This document shows, in pieces, positions 1 to 8,896 of a stretch of DNA of 34,278 nt. Position 1 is the stretch's first letter, and every line of letters begins with the position of its first letter. The stretch spans positions 1 to 34,278 of the forward strand of contig WFUO01000012.1 of NCBI GenBank assembly GCA_015484945.1. The letters run 5' to 3'. Origin of the DNA: Gammaproteobacteria bacterium (lineage in GTDB: Bacteria > Pseudomonadota > Gammaproteobacteria > WFUO01). The translations under genes and the position numbers were made by a program. The notes beneath the pieces are model-generated. The model had not been told where the DNA came from, did no database searches, and saw only the letters and a list, made by a program, of their open reading frames with translations.

Positions 1-2
1 CC

Positions 3-155
3 AGCCACATGCTTGAATCCAGCGGTGACCTGCGCGCGGTACAGGAACTGCTCGGCCATGCCGACATCAGCACCACCCAGGTCTATACCCATCTGGACTT
101 CCAGCACCTGGCAAGCGTCTATGACGCCGCCCATCCCCGCGCACGCAAGAAGTAA
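3..155 (+). CDS. xerC: Tyrosine recombinase XerC, C-terminal fragment
   Basis: Only the last 50 residues are in the window; the gene begins upstream of the left edge. XerC is a site-specific tyrosine recombinase that, with XerD, resolves chromosome dimers at dif. The fragment contains the C-terminal catalytic block: [19 protein letters not shown], where the His of LLGH is the usual conserved His, followed by [13 protein letters not shown], where the Tyr of QVYTH is the nucleophile. It ends in a basic ARKK tail and a TAA stop. XerC rather than XerD is inferred from the hslVU genes that follow, a common gammaproteobacterial neighbourhood. Confidence 0.9.
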   Translation, partial: SHMLESSGDLRAVQELLGHADISTTQVYTHLDFQHLASVYDAAHPRARKK

Positions 156-241
156 ACGCCGGCCCCTGCCACGATCCATGCACCCCGGGCGGCCATTTGG
201 TGTACAATTCGCAGTCCCGTATATTTATAAAGGTGTGGCCA

Positions 242-793
242 GTGGAACAGTTCAGAGGCACGACGATCGTCTCGGTACGCCGCGACGGCAAGGTTGTCAT
301 CGGCGGCGATGGCCAGGTGACGCTGGGCAATACGGTAATGAAGGGCAACGCGCGCAAGGTGCGGCGTCTGTATCACGACAAGGTCATCGCCGGTTTCGCC
401 GGCGGCACGGCGGACGCCTTCACGCTGTTCGAACGCTTCGAGGCCAAACTGGAGAAATACAGCGGCCACCTGACCCGCGCGGCGGTGGAAATGGCCAAGG
501 ACTGGCGCACCGACCGCATGCTGCGCCGCCTGGAGGCGCTGTTGTGCGTTGCCGACCACACGGCATCGCTGATCATCTCCGGCAACGGTGATGTGATCGA
601 GCCCGAGCAATCGTTGATGGCAATCGGTTCCGGCGGCCCCTATGCCCAGGCGGCGGCCATGGCGCTGCTGGACAACACACAACTCGACGCGCGCAGCATC
701 GTCGAAAAGAGCCTCCAGATTGCCGGCCACATCTGCATCTACACGAACCAGAACCTCACCATCGAGGAACTCGATATCCCCGCCAATGGCTGA
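242..793 (+). CDS. hslV: ATP-dependent protease subunit HslV (ClpQ)
   Basis: This is the proteolytic subunit of the HslVU two-component protease, a dodecameric N-terminal threonine peptidase in the cytoplasm. The ORF track starts at an upstream ATG (197), but I choose the GTG at 242. It has AAAGG 8 bases upstream and gives a 183-residue protein beginning [12 protein letters not shown], so a short propeptide precedes the catalytic Thr. Family motifs are clear: [30 protein letters not shown] and [13 protein letters not shown], ending [11 protein letters not shown]. It is followed 26 bases later by hslU, so the two are very likely co-transcribed. Confidence 0.96.
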   Translation: MEQFRGTTIVSVRRDGKVVIGGDGQVTLGNTVMKGNARKVRRLYHDKVIAGFAGGTADAFTLFERFEAKLEKYSGHLTRAAVEMAKDWRTDRMLRRLEALLCVADHTASLIISGNGDVIEPEQSLMAIGSGGPYAQAAAMALLDNTQLDARSIVEKSLQIAGHICIYTNQNLTIEELDIPANG

Positions 794-819
794 GTTCCGC
801 TTTCGATCAGGTACCCGAC

Positions 820-2145
820 ATGTCCGAAATGACACCCCGTGAAATCGTACAGGAACTCGACAAGCACATCGTTGGCCAGCACGAGGCCAAGCGCGCGGTG
901 GCCATTGCGCTGCGCAATCGCTGGCGCCGCATGCAGGTGGACGAGGCGCTGCGAAACGAAATCACGCCCAAGAACATACTCATGATCGGCCCCACCGGGG
1001 TGGGCAAGACCGAAATCGCGCGGCGCCTGGCCAGGCTGGCCAATGCGCCATTCATCAAGGTGGAGGCGACCAAGTTCACCGAGGTCGGCTACGTCGGACG
1101 CGATGTAGAATCCATCATCCGCGATCTGATGGACATCGCCATCAAGATGAACCGCGAACGCGAGATGGCCAAGGTGGAGCAGCGCGCGCTGGACGAGGCC
1201 GAGGAACGGGTGCTCGACGCATTGCTGCCGATGCCATCCGGTTTCGACTTCGACGACGAACGCGAAGACAATGATACCCGGCAGAAACTGCGCAAGCGTC
1301 TGCGTGAAGGCGATCTGGACGAGCGTGAGATCGAGATCGAGGTATCAAGCACGCCGATCGGGGTGGAGATCATGGCGCCGCCCGGCATGGAGGACATGTC
1401 CAGCCAGCTGCAGAGCATGTTCCAGAATCTTTCCGGCGGGCGCACCGAGATGCGCAAGATGAAGATACGCGACGCGCTCAAGGTGTTACAGGAGGAAGAG
1501 GCGGCGCGCATGGTCAACGACGAGGAGATCAAGCTCAACGCCATTCGTGATGTGGAGCAAAACAGCATCGTGTTCATCGACGAGATCGACAAGGTGGCGC
1601 AGCGTTCGGAACACGGTGGACCCGATGTTTCGCGCGAGGGCGTGCAGCGTGACCTGTTGCCGCTGGTCGAGGGCTGCACGGTGAGCACCAAGTACGGTAT
1701 GATCAAGACCGACCACATCCTGTTCATCGCCTCGGGCGCCTTTCATCTCTCCAAGCCTTCGGACCTGATCCCCGAGCTGCAGGGCCGGCTGCCGATCAGG
1801 GTCGAGCTCAAGGCGCTGGGCAGCGATGATTTCGTGCGTATTCTCACCGAGCCCGATGCCTCGCTGACTGAACAATACACGGCGCTGATGGCCACTGAAG
1901 GGCTGACACTCTCGTTTGCCGATGACGGTATCCGGCGTATCGCGGAACTGGCCTGGGAGGTCAACGAGCGCACCGAGAATATCGGCGCACGTCGGCTGCA
2001 CACCATCATGGAACGCCTGATGGAGAAGATCTCCTTCGAGGCCAGCGACCGTGGCGGTGAACAGATCGTCATCGATGCCGCCTATGTGGACGACAATCTC
2101 TCGGATCTCGCCATGAACGAGGATCTGAGCCGCTATATCCTGTAA
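820..2145 (+). CDS. hslU: ATP-dependent protease ATPase subunit HslU (ClpY)
   Basis: AAA+ unfoldase that feeds substrates to HslV. The 441-residue length is normal for the family. It begins [20 protein letters not shown]; Walker A is GPTGVGKTE near residue 57 and Walker B is IVFIDEID near residue 250. The intermediate I-domain lies between them, rich in acidic and basic residues (roughly residues 110-230). The C-terminus ends EDLSRYIL, the conserved tail that docks into HslV and activates it. It lies directly downstream of hslV and upstream of the DUF971 gene. Confidence 0.98.
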   Translation: MSEMTPREIVQELDKHIVGQHEAKRAVAIALRNRWRRMQVDEALRNEITPKNILMIGPTGVGKTEIARRLARLANAPFIKVEATKFTEVGYVGRDVESIIRDLMDIAIKMNREREMAKVEQRALDEAEERVLDALLPMPSGFDFDDEREDNDTRQKLRKRLREGDLDEREIEIEVSSTPIGVEIMAPPGMEDMSSQLQSMFQNLSGGRTEMRKMKIRDALKVLQEEEAARMVNDEEIKLNAIRDVEQNSIVFIDEIDKVAQRSEHGGPDVSREGVQRDLLPLVEGCTVSTKYGMIKTDHILFIASGAFHLSKPSDLIPELQGRLPIRVELKALGSDDFVRILTEPDASLTEQYTALMATEGLTLSFADDGIRRIAELAWEVNERTENIGARRLHTIMERLMEKISFEASDRGGEQIVIDAAYVDDNLSDLAMNEDLSRYIL

Positions 2146-2157
2146 ACGAACACAAAA

Positions 2158-2176
2158 ACGATCGCAAGGCGATCGT
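2158..2176. other. Perfect 8-bp hairpin after hslU
   Basis: ACGATCGC and GCGATCGT flank a 3-base loop (AAG) in the 57-base gap between hslU and the DUF971 gene. On the plus strand it is not followed by a T-run, so it is not a classical terminator for hslU. Read on the minus strand it is followed by TTTTT, but no minus-strand gene ends here. It may be an mRNA-stabilising or processing hairpin; this is inference. Confidence 0.4.
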
Positions 2177-2202
2177 CAAACGACTGACACTGGAGAATCA
2201 CC

Positions 2203-2565
2203 ATGAGTTCACCCAAACCCGTTGAAATCAAGCTGCACCAGAAATCACGAACCCTTGAGATCAGCTTCGACGATGGCAAGACCTTCACCATGACCGCTGA
2301 ATACCTGCGCTGCTTCTCGCCCTCTGCCGAGGTGCAGGGACACGGCCCCGGCGAGGAGGTATTGCAGGTGGGCAAGGAGAACGTCAACATCGAGAAGATA
2401 GAACAGGTGGGGCAATATGCGATCGCCCTGCACTTCGACGATGGCCACAACACCGGCATCTACTCGTGGGATACGCTCTACAAGCTGGGCAGCAACATGG
2501 AACAGAACTGGAGCAACTATCTCAAACGTCTGGAAGAAGCCGGACACAAGCGGCAGGCGGACTGA
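2203..2565 (+). CDS. DUF971 family protein (gamma-butyrobetaine hydroxylase-like N-terminal domain)
   Basis: A 120-residue protein that is essentially one DUF971 domain. The family signature is visible: KSRTLEISFDDG near the N-terminus, AEYLRCFSPSAEVQGHG, then VNIEKIEQVGQYAIALHFDDGHNTGIYSW and a C-terminal helix with YLKRLEEAG. The start is supported by GGAGA 7 bases upstream. The family is related to the N-terminal domain of gamma-butyrobetaine dioxygenase, and its role in short bacterial proteins is not firmly established. A gene of this type between hslU and ubiE is common in gammaproteobacteria. No signal peptide or membrane segment is seen. Confidence 0.9.
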   Translation: MSSPKPVEIKLHQKSRTLEISFDDGKTFTMTAEYLRCFSPSAEVQGHGPGEEVLQVGKENVNIEKIEQVGQYAIALHFDDGHNTGIYSWDTLYKLGSNMEQNWSNYLKRLEEAGHKRQAD

Positions 2566-2609
2566 TCCACATTCCGCTACAATAATCCGCGTCGAGGGTG
2601 GAACCGGAC

Positions 2610-3368
2610 ATGAACGAAGACAAGCACCAGCAGACCACGCATTTCGGGTTTCAGGAAGTGCCCGTCGAGGAAAAGTCCGGCCGCGTGGCCGAGGTCTTCC
2701 ACTCGGTGGCCAGCAAGTACGACATCATGAACGACCTGATGTCGATGGGCATCCACCGTCTGTGGAAGCGCTTTGCCATTGAACTCAGTGGCGTCCGCCG
2801 CGGACAGCGTGTGCTGGACCTTGCCGGCGGCACCGGCGATCTGGCCACACGCTTCGCCAGCATGGTCGGCGCGGACGGGCTGGTGGTGCTGTCCGACATC
2901 AATTCGTCCATGCTTGCCGAGGGCCGGCGTCGCCTGCTCGACGACGGTCATGCGGGCAATGTGGAATATGTGCTCGCCGACGCACAGAAGCTGCCGTTTC
3001 CCGACAACCATTTCGACTGTATCAGCATCGCCTTCGGCCTGCGCAATGTCACCGACAAGGACGCCGCGCTACGCGAGATGCAACGCGTGCTGAAGCCCGG
3101 TGGCCGCGCCCTGGTGCTGGAGTTCTCCCGCCCGGTGACACCCGGCCTGAAGCCGGTGTATGACTTCTACTCGTTCAAGGTGCTGCCCCTGATGGGCAAG
3201 CTGGTGGCCAACGATGCCGACAGCTACCGCTATCTGGCCGAGTCGATCCGCATGCACCCCGACCAGGCGACCCTGCGTGACATGATGCAGTCTGCCGGTT
3301 TCGTCGAGGTGGACTACCACAACCTCACTGGCGGCATCGTCGCCCTGCATCGCGGCTTCAAGGCCTGA
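2610..3368 (+). CDS. ubiE: Ubiquinone/menaquinone biosynthesis C-methyltransferase UbiE
   Basis: SAM-dependent C-methyltransferase acting on the benzoquinol ring in ubiquinone (and menaquinone) biosynthesis. About 252 residues. Diagnostic segments are [21 protein letters not shown] at the N-terminus, [19 protein letters not shown], the SAM-binding motif [15 protein letters not shown], the [13 protein letters not shown] motif, and the C-terminal [18 protein letters not shown] use the ATG at 2610 because a GGTGG lies about 8 bases upstream. The track's GTG at 2598 would add only four residues. It is followed by ubiJ and ubiB, forming a compact ubiquinone cluster. Confidence 0.96.
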   Translation: MNEDKHQQTTHFGFQEVPVEEKSGRVAEVFHSVASKYDIMNDLMSMGIHRLWKRFAIELSGVRRGQRVLDLAGGTGDLATRFASMVGADGLVVLSDINSSMLAEGRRRLLDDGHAGNVEYVLADAQKLPFPDNHFDCISIAFGLRNVTDKDAALREMQRVLKPGGRALVLEFSRPVTPGLKPVYDFYSFKVLPLMGKLVANDADSYRYLAESIRMHPDQATLRDMMQSAGFVEVDYHNLTGGIVALHRGFKA

Positions 3369-3380
3369 CGGAGCAACGCA

Positions 3381-4022
3381 ATGGGTTCCGCCGCCTTTTC
3401 ACCTGTCACCCTGGCCATGACCAGCGTGATAGAGACCGCCTTCAATGCGGCGCTGTCACGCGATCCGGGCACACGCCAGCGCATGCAATCGCTGGCCGGC
3501 AAGGTCATCCACCTGCGACTGACGGGTATCGATCGCTCACTGTACATCATCCCCGGGCATCGCTGTCTGGTGCTCTCCACCTGCGAGGCGCAGCCTGACG
3601 TGACCATTACCGGTACACCGCTGGCCTTCATGCGCATGCAGCTTGCGCGCCGGCGCGAGGACAGCCTGTTCGCGGGTGATGTGACCATCGACGGTGATAC
3701 CGCCACCGGGCATGCCTTCCAGAACATACTCGCGCAACTCGATCTGGACTGGGAAGAGCAGCTCTCCCGGCTGACGGGCGACGTGCTTGCTCACCAGGTC
3801 GGCAATCTGGCGCGCGGACTGGGCCGCTGGGGCCGGCATGTGGCAGAGACACTGCTTGAAGATACCGGCGACTGGCTGCAGGAAGAAAGCCGCCTGGTCC
3901 CATGCGCCATTGAAATCGAACATTTCGTGAATGCCGTCGATACCCTGCGCGCCGATACCGCCAGGCTGGAGGCACGCATCCGACGCCTGTGCCGCCGGGC
4001 CGGAGTCGAGTCATGCGCCTGA
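3381..4022 (+). CDS. ubiJ: Ubiquinone biosynthesis accessory factor UbiJ (SCP2 domain)
   Basis: A 213-residue protein with an N-terminal SCP2-like lipid-binding fold (about residues 15-110), including the stretch [19 protein letters not shown] and a [14 protein letters not shown] segment. The second half is helical and ends in a basic arginine-rich tail. UbiJ is a lipid-binding assembly factor of the aerobic ubiquinone complex; with UbiK it is thought to carry hydrophobic intermediates. The start has GGAG 8 bases upstream. It lies 12 bases after ubiE, and its stop overlaps the ubiB start by 10 bases, consistent with one transcript. Confidence 0.88.
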   Translation: MGSAAFSPVTLAMTSVIETAFNAALSRDPGTRQRMQSLAGKVIHLRLTGIDRSLYIIPGHRCLVLSTCEAQPDVTITGTPLAFMRMQLARRREDSLFAGDVTIDGDTATGHAFQNILAQLDLDWEEQLSRLTGDVLAHQVGNLARGLGRWGRHVAETLLEDTGDWLQEESRLVPCAIEIEHFVNAVDTLRADTARLEARIRRLCRRAGVESCA

Positions 4023-5662
4023 TCCGTCCGTCGCAGTTTGTGCATCTGCTGCGCATCAACCGTGTCATGGTGCGGCATCGGCTGGATGAAATCATCCTGT
4101 CGATACATTTCATGCGTCCATTCCGTATCCTGTTCGCGTTGCTGCCATGGCGCTGGTTGCGCCGCCGTCATGCCACCTCGCGCGCGGTGCGTATCCGGCG
4201 TACGCTCGAGGATCTGGGCCCGATCTTCGTCAAGTTCGGCCAGATCCTCTCCACCCGCCGCGACCTGCTGCCGGACGACATCGCCGATGAACTGGCACGC
4301 TTGCAGGACCGGGTGGCGCCATTCCCCGGTGACGAGGCGCGCGCCATCATCGAGCGCGCCTATCGCAAGCCGGTGGAGGAATTGTTCGCCGAATTCGACG
4401 CCACGCCGATCGCCTCGGCGTCCATCGCCCAGGTGCATGCCGCGCGTCTGCACAACGGCGACGAGGTCGTGGTCAAGGTCGTGCGGCCAGGCATCATGCC
4501 ACAGATCGAGCGTGACATCGCGCTGCTGTACTATCTTGCCGGGCTGGCCGAACGCTACTGGGCCGACGGCAGGCGCCTGCGTCCGACCGAGGTCGTGGCC
4601 GAATTCGATCGTGTGATTCATGACGAACTGGATCTGATCCGTGAAGCCTCAAACGCCGCGCAACTGCGGCGCAACTTCGAAGGATCGTCTCGCCTGTACG
4701 TTCCACGTGTGTACTGGGACTGGGCACGCCGCGATGTAATGGTCATGGAGCGCATCTACGGCACCCCGATCGGCGATATCGACACGCTCCGCGCCCAGGG
4801 CATCGACATGAAAAGACTGGCCGAGAACGGCGTCGATATATTCTACACCCAGGTGTTTCGTCACAACTTCTTTCACGCCGACATGCATCCAGGCAATATC
4901 TTCGTCTCACCCGAGGGCCGCTACATTGCCGTCGATTTCGGCATCATGGGCACCCTGAGCCCCGAGGACAAACGGTATCTGGCGGAGAACTTCATCGCCT
5001 TCTTCAACCGCGACTACCAGCGTGTCGCCGAGCTGCATGTCGAATCCGGCTGGGTACCGCCGCAGACACGCGTTGACGAGTTCGAATCGGCCATACGCGC
5101 CGTGTGCGAACCCAACTTCAATAAACCGCTCAAGGATATTTCGTTCGGACACGTGCTGCTGCGCCTGTTCCAGACCGCGCGCCGTTTCGACATGGTCGTG
5201 CAGCCGCAGCTGGTGCTGCTGCAAAAGACGCTGCTCAACATCGAAGGACTCGGCCGTCAGCTGTACCCTGACCTGGACCTGTGGCAGACGGCCAAGCCGT
5301 TTCTGGAAGAATGGATGAAGGAACAAACAGGCCCCCGCGCCCTGCTGTCACGCCTGCGCAGGAACCTGCCGGCATGGTCCGAAAAGCTGCCCGAGCTACC
5401 GGGCCTGATGCACGATGTGCTGCAAAAGGCGCGCGACGGCAAGTTGGAGATACATTACCGCAGCGATGAACTCGCCCGTCTGCGTGACGACCTGTGCCAC
5501 CAGCACCGGCGCACGCTACTCGGCATCACCGGCGGCTCGCTGATCATCAGCGCCTCGTTGGCTGCCCTGACAACAGGTACGGCGGGCATCCCGCTGGCCA
5601 CCTGGCTGCTCGGCGTTCCCGGCCTGGGCTGTCTGATCGCCGCACTGCGTCCGCAGCAGTAG
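4013..5662 (+). CDS. ubiB: Ubiquinone biosynthesis regulatory protein kinase UbiB
   Basis: An atypical ABC1/ADCK/UbiB-family kinase-like ATPase needed for ubiquinone synthesis. The track extends it to a GTG at 3989, but the ATG at 4013 begins the conserved [15 protein letters not shown] start, giving 549 residues. Family features: the KxGQ motif in [16 protein letters not shown], the alanine-rich loop [14 protein letters not shown] that replaces the glycine loop, [10 protein letters not shown] with the lysine, [13 protein letters not shown] as the catalytic region, and VDFGIMG as the DFG equivalent. Two hydrophobic segments at the C-terminus ([19 protein letters not shown] and a following [12 protein letters not shown]) anchor it in the membrane. 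Confidence 0.97.
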   Translation: MRLIRPSQFVHLLRINRVMVRHRLDEIILSIHFMRPFRILFALLPWRWLRRRHATSRAVRIRRTLEDLGPIFVKFGQILSTRRDLLPDDIADELARLQDRVAPFPGDEARAIIERAYRKPVEELFAEFDATPIASASIAQVHAARLHNGDEVVVKVVRPGIMPQIERDIALLYYLAGLAERYWADGRRLRPTEVVAEFDRVIHDELDLIREASNAAQLRRNFEGSSRLYVPRVYWDWARRDVMVMERIYGTPIGDIDTLRAQGIDMKRLAENGVDIFYTQVFRHNFFHADMHPGNIFVSPEGRYIAVDFGIMGTLSPEDKRYLAENFIAFFNRDYQRVAELHVESGWVPPQTRVDEFESAIRAVCEPNFNKPLKDISFGHVLLRLFQTARRFDMVVQPQLVLLQKTLLNIEGLGRQLYPDLDLWQTAKPFLEEWMKEQTGPRALLSRLRRNLPAWSEKLPELPGLMHDVLQKARDGKLEIHYRSDELARLRDDLCHQHRRTLLGITGGSLIISASLAALTTGTAGIPLATWLLGVPGLGCLIAALRPQQ

Positions 5663-5720
5663 CACACATCAACTGCGCAACATCACCGGGTCCAAGGGGC
5701 ACACGGATGCAGATCGCTAG

Positions 5721-5974
5721 CCCGGATATTGCATCAGCATCCCGAGAGCCGGCGGAATTCGCAGCCGCTGTGGTGCCGGTTTGGAATGAAATCCATAGCC
5801 TTCGCTATGGATTGAATGAAAACCCGGCCACAGCGAGCGAGAAACCGCCGGAATCGGGATAGAACCGCACGGTGAACAAATGGTTACCGGTGACAATCTG
5901 CAGTCTTTAGCCATTTTTTACGCTGTTTCGGTCGGTTATGTCCTCAGTACGGTTCGGCTGGTGCAATATTCGGG
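5721..5974 (+). mobile_element. MITE-like element, copy 1 (254 bp)
   Basis: Bounded by terminal inverted repeats: CCCGGATATTGCATCAGC on the left and GCTGGTGCAATATTCGGG on the right, with 16 of 18 positions matching. CTAG flanks both ends (5717-5720 and 5975-5978), consistent with a 4-bp target duplication. It has no transposase reading frame. A second copy lies in inverted orientation at 29589-29805 and shares long blocks, such as CGGCGGAATTCGCA, CCACAGCGAGCGAGAAACCG and ATCGGGATAGAACCG. A non-autonomous element moved by a transposase elsewhere is the simplest reading. The YTAR-type target is reminiscent of IS701-family insertions, but that link is inference. Confidence 0.75.
5790..5813. repeat. 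Perfect 10-bp hairpin inside MITE copy 1
   Basis: AATCCATAGC and GCTATGGATT are separated by a CTTC tetraloop. The hairpin and its flanks are missing from the second copy of the element, which accounts for much of the length difference. Confidence 0.7.
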
Positions 5975-6004
5975 CTAGGTACGGCAAGCCATCACCCGAA
6001 ACGA

Positions 6005-6556
6005 TCAGCCACGCAGCAACCCGGCTTCGACCTCATCGCGCTTGCCTCTGCCCGCGAGCAGTTCGATCAGTGTCAGCGCAAAGTCCATCGCGGTGCCCGG
6101 CCCGCGCGAGGTGACGACCTTGCCGTCCGTAACCACCGGCTGGTCACAATACTGCATGCCGGGCACATCCATGACATCCAGGGTGCCGGGATAGCTGGTC
6201 GCCTTGCGCCCTTCCAGCACACCGGCACTGGCCAGCACCCGGGGTGCGGCACAGATCGCGGCGGTGTAACGGCCTTCACCTGCCATCTTCATGACCAGAT
6301 CAATGATCCGCGGATCCTGGTTCAGGTAGTCTGCGCCGGGCAGGCCACCGGGTAATACGACCATGTCGTAGTCCTTCGACAGCGCCGCATCCAGATCGGT
6401 ATCGGGCACCAGCACCACGCCACGCGAGGCGGTCACCGGGCCGGGCTGCAACCCGGCCGTGGTCACCTCGATGCCGGCCCGGCGCAGCAGGTCGATGATG
6501 GTTACGGCTTCGAGCTCCTCACATGACTGGGCGAGGGGAACGAGAACACTGGGCAT
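6005..6556 (-). CDS. DJ-1/PfpI family protein, YajL-like
   Basis: A 183-residue DJ-1 superfamily protein. The ATG at 6556 is preferred to the track start (6589) because GGAGGAAA lies just upstream and the protein then starts MPSVLVPLAQSCEELEAV, as in YajL. Key motifs: the Glu in SCEELEAVT, VLPGGLPGADYL, and the nucleophile elbow AAICAAPRVLA with the conserved Cys, then SRGPGTAMDFAL. Members act in protection against carbonyl or oxidative stress as chaperone, deglycase or glyoxalase activities, and the exact in vivo activity is debated. It lies 84 bases downstream of the yibQ-like gene on the same strand and may be read from the same transcript. Confidence 0.88.
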   Translation of the reverse strand: MPSVLVPLAQSCEELEAVTIIDLLRRAGIEVTTAGLQPGPVTASRGVVLVPDTDLDAALSKDYDMVVLPGGLPGADYLNQDPRIIDLVMKMAGEGRYTAAICAAPRVLASAGVLEGRKATSYPGTLDVMDVPGMQYCDQPVVTDGKVVTSRGPGTAMDFALTLIELLAGRGKRDEVEAGLLRG

Positions 6557-6640
6557 GACGGTTTCCTCCTCTAATGTTACGGCTATCACACCAACAGCCT
6601 GTTCAGGAATATGCGCTTTTTACCCGTCATGGACGGCGTG

Positions 6641-7423
6641 TCAATGCGTTGCGCTGGCTGTCCGCTTTGGCTGCCCGGTGGGTGTGGTCAGTTGCAATAC
6701 ATACCGCAGGTTGACCAGACGCACCCCTTCGCGTTGCAGCTGCGGCAGGCGCCGCTCGAGCATCGCCAGGGTGACGGGATAGGGATGGCCGATGGCCACG
6801 GCATGCCCCTTTCTGCGCGCCAGCCTCAGCAGGCGTTCGAACTGCGCCTCGACCGCGGCGGGTGACGGGTCATGATCCAGAAACACATCGCGGCGGATAC
6901 CCGGCACGCCCGTTTCATGCGCGATCTGCAACGCCACGGTCTTGTCGGTGGTGCGGCTGTCAACGAAGAACAGCCCGCCATGCTGGCGCAGTGCGCGCAT
7001 CAACCACAGCATGTGTCCCGGATGCCGGGTCAGCAGGCTGCCCATATGGTTGTTGACCCCCTGGACATACGGCACCGCGCGCAGGTCGGCCTTTAACTGC
7101 CGCCTGAAGGCCTGTTCGGTCATGTGCAGGGTCAGCCCGCCCCGGTCGAGCCGTCCAAAGGCCACCGACTGCATCGGCAGATGCAGCAGGACTTCCTTGC
7201 CGCGCCGATGGGCCGCAAGCGCCAGCGCGCGGGTGTGGGCCGCGCGTGGCAGAAACGCGCACGCCACCGGCCCGCGCAGGCGCAGCACCCGCTGGCCGTG
7301 ATCGAGACGCTTGCCGAGATCATCGATGATGATGGCGATGACCGGCATCCGGGCCTGGACCGGAAACAACGGCAAGACAGCCGCGATCAGGATCAGCCAC
7401 AGCCTCGTCAGCACCGTCGGCAC
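6641..7423 (-). CDS. Divergent polysaccharide deacetylase, YibQ family
   Basis: A 260-residue exported protein of the YibQ (DUF610) family. The N-terminal hydrophobic stretch LWLILIAAVLPLFPVQA looks like a signal peptide. The mature part opens with PVIAIIIDDLGKRLDHG, the DD motif of NodB-like divergent deacetylases, and later has VNNHMGSLLT, FFVDSRTTDKT and IGHPYPVTL. The start is GTG one base after the ctp stop, so the genes are translationally close; no strong ribosome site is visible. It is the last member of the gpmI-envC-ctp-yibQ string. The enzyme activity of the family is not established, and the envelope role is inferred from context. Confidence 0.85.
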   Translation of the reverse strand: MPTVLTRLWLILIAAVLPLFPVQARMPVIAIIIDDLGKRLDHGQRVLRLRGPVACAFLPRAAHTRALALAAHRRGKEVLLHLPMQSVAFGRLDRGGLTLHMTEQAFRRQLKADLRAVPYVQGVNNHMGSLLTRHPGHMLWLMRALRQHGGLFFVDSRTTDKTVALQIAHETGVPGIRRDVFLDHDPSPAAVEAQFERLLRLARRKGHAVAIGHPYPVTLAMLERRLPQLQREGVRLVNLRYVLQLTTPTGQPKRTASATH

Positions 7424-7424
7424 A

Positions 7425-8759
7425 TCAGCGCAGCTTGCGCGCGATATCCAGCCCCTTGAGCAGGTTGAGGGCCTCGAACAACTGGTAGTCGGTCTTGATC
7501 AGGTCCTTGCGCTTCCCGGTATTGGGCTTCTTCACAGCCTTTTTCGTGTCACTCCCGTGCTTCTTGCGATTGCCATTGCTCAGGTGGTGCTTGAGATCGC
7601 GCTCACGCAACATGCGAATGCGGCGTTTCCTGGCCTCGGTGACCTTGAGCGGCTTGACGACGATGTCGGGCACGATGCCCTCGGCCTGGATGGAACGCTT
7701 GTTGGGCGTGTAATAGCGCGCCGTTGTCAGTTTCACGGCACCACCGCCGCGCGCCGGCATGATGGTCTGTACCGAACCCTTGCCGAAGGTCTTGGTGCCC
7801 ATGATGATGGCCCGCTTGTGATCCTGCAGCGCTCCGGCGACGATCTCCGACGCAGAGGCTGATCCGCCGTTGACCAATACGACGATCGGCGCGCCATCGA
7901 CCACGTCACCCCGGGTAGCAGTGAAACGCATGCGCGAGTCAGCCACGCGCCCCTTCGTGAACACGATCAGGCCCTTGTCGAGAAAGGCATCGGATACCGA
8001 TACCGCGGCCCCCAGTACGCCACCCGGATTGTTGCGCAGGTCGAGCACCAGGCCTCGCAGTGGACCGCCATTGCGCTGCTTGAGCCGTTCCACTGCCTCG
8101 ACCAGGTTCTTGCCGGTGCGTTGCTGGAAGGTGGTAATGCGCACGTAACCAAACCCCTTTTCGAGCAGACGGCTCTTGACGCTCTTGACCTTGATGATGG
8201 CGCGTACGATGGTGATCTTGAGGGGTTTATCGACGCCTTCGCGCAGAATCGTCAGCACGATCTTGGTACCCGGTTTGCCGCGCATGATCTTGACCGCTTC
8301 AGACAGGCTCAGACCCTTGACCGGGGTCTTGTCGAGCCGGATGATGAGATCGCCCGGCTTGATCCCGGCGCGCTGGGCCGGGGTATCGTCAATCGGCGCC
8401 ACGACCTTGACATAGCCGTTCTCCATACCGACCTCGATTCCCAGACCACCGAACTCGCCCGTGGTGCCGATGCGCAGATCCTTGAATTCATCGGGCGAGA
8501 GATAGGCCGAATGCGGATCCAGCCCGGACAGCATGCCGCGGATGGCGTTTTCGATCAGCTTCTTGTCATCGACCTGCTCGACGTAATCGTTCTTGATACG
8601 CGCATAGACATCGGTGAACGCGCGGATGTACTGGATCGGAATCTGCCCGCCGATGGCCTTGTCACCCCGCTTGGCCAGCGCGTTGCCGGTCAGTGTGGCC
8701 GCGGCGCCCAGCACGATGCCGAGCAACAGAACAGCTGTGATACGAAATCTGGATTGCAT
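7425..8759 (-). CDS. ctpA: Carboxy-terminal processing protease (S41 family, CtpA)
   Basis: A periplasmic or membrane-anchored serine protease of 444 residues. I choose the ATG at 8759 (MQSRFRITAV), which has AGGAG upstream, rather than the track start at 8801. Features in order: an N-terminal membrane or signal segment (ITAVLLLGIVLGAAATL), a PDZ domain with GGLGIEVGMENGYVKVVAP and GIKPGDLIIRLD, and the S41 core. The core has VLDLRNNPGGVL, the catalytic Ser in NGGSASASEIVAGAL and the catalytic Lys in GTKTFGKGSVQ. A long basic C-terminal tail follows. It belongs to the gpmI-envC-ctp-yibQ envelope group, and its likely substrates are envelope or peptidoglycan-associated proteins. Confidence 0.95.
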   Translation of the reverse strand: MQSRFRITAVLLLGIVLGAAATLTGNALAKRGDKAIGGQIPIQYIRAFTDVYARIKNDYVEQVDDKKLIENAIRGMLSGLDPHSAYLSPDEFKDLRIGTTGEFGGLGIEVGMENGYVKVVAPIDDTPAQRAGIKPGDLIIRLDKTPVKGLSLSEAVKIMRGKPGTKIVLTILREGVDKPLKITIVRAIIKVKSVKSRLLEKGFGYVRITTFQQRTGKNLVEAVERLKQRNGGPLRGLVLDLRNNPGGVLGAAVSVSDAFLDKGLIVFTKGRVADSRMRFTATRGDVVDGAPIVVLVNGGSASASEIVAGALQDHKRAIIMGTKTFGKGSVQTIMPARGGGAVKLTTARYYTPNKRSIQAEGIVPDIVVKPLKVTEARKRRIRMLRERDLKHHLSNGNRKKHGSDTKKAVKKPNTGKRKDLIKTDYQLFEALNLLKGLDIARKLR

Positions 8760-8830
8760 GCAGTTTCTCCTGCCGGCATCCGGCCGACATACGGTATTCA
8801 ATTCAAATCTGGTCCCGAACGTTCAACATA

Positions 8831-8848
8831 GCACAGAACCCGCTGTGC
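8831..8848. other. Hairpin between envC and ctp
   Basis: GCACAG and CTGTGC flank a 6-base loop in the 137-base gap between the two genes. There is no T-run, so a terminator is not supported. It may only be a local structure. Confidence 0.25.
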
Positions 8849-8896
8849 GTGAATGACAAAATGTTACTAATCATGGGCTTGGCACCCTGACTCCTT

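Larger units (their letters stand above)
5663..6004. other. Intergenic region between ubiB and the YajL-like gene
   Basis: About 340 bases without a supported gene. Most of it is the TIR-bounded element at 5721-5974. The flanking 50 or so bases on the left and 26 bases on the right show nothing recognisable beyond the CTAG flanks. The small reading frames in the track (for example 5494-5862 and 5717-5914) run through the element and lack family signals. Confidence 0.7.

Noticed and set aside
119-835. 238-residue minus frame opposite hslV
   Set aside because: Antisense shadow of hslV; composition typical of a shadow frame.
2158-2176. hslU terminator
   Set aside because: The hairpin has no T-run on the plus strand, and the next gene follows closely.
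5494-5862. Small frame running from ubiB into MITE copy 1
   Set aside because: It overlaps ubiB in another frame and ends inside the repeat; no ribosome site or domain.
5721-5974. MITE copy 1 as the remnant of a transposase gene
   Set aside because: No reading frame in either copy shows transposase motifs, so only a non-autonomous element is supported.
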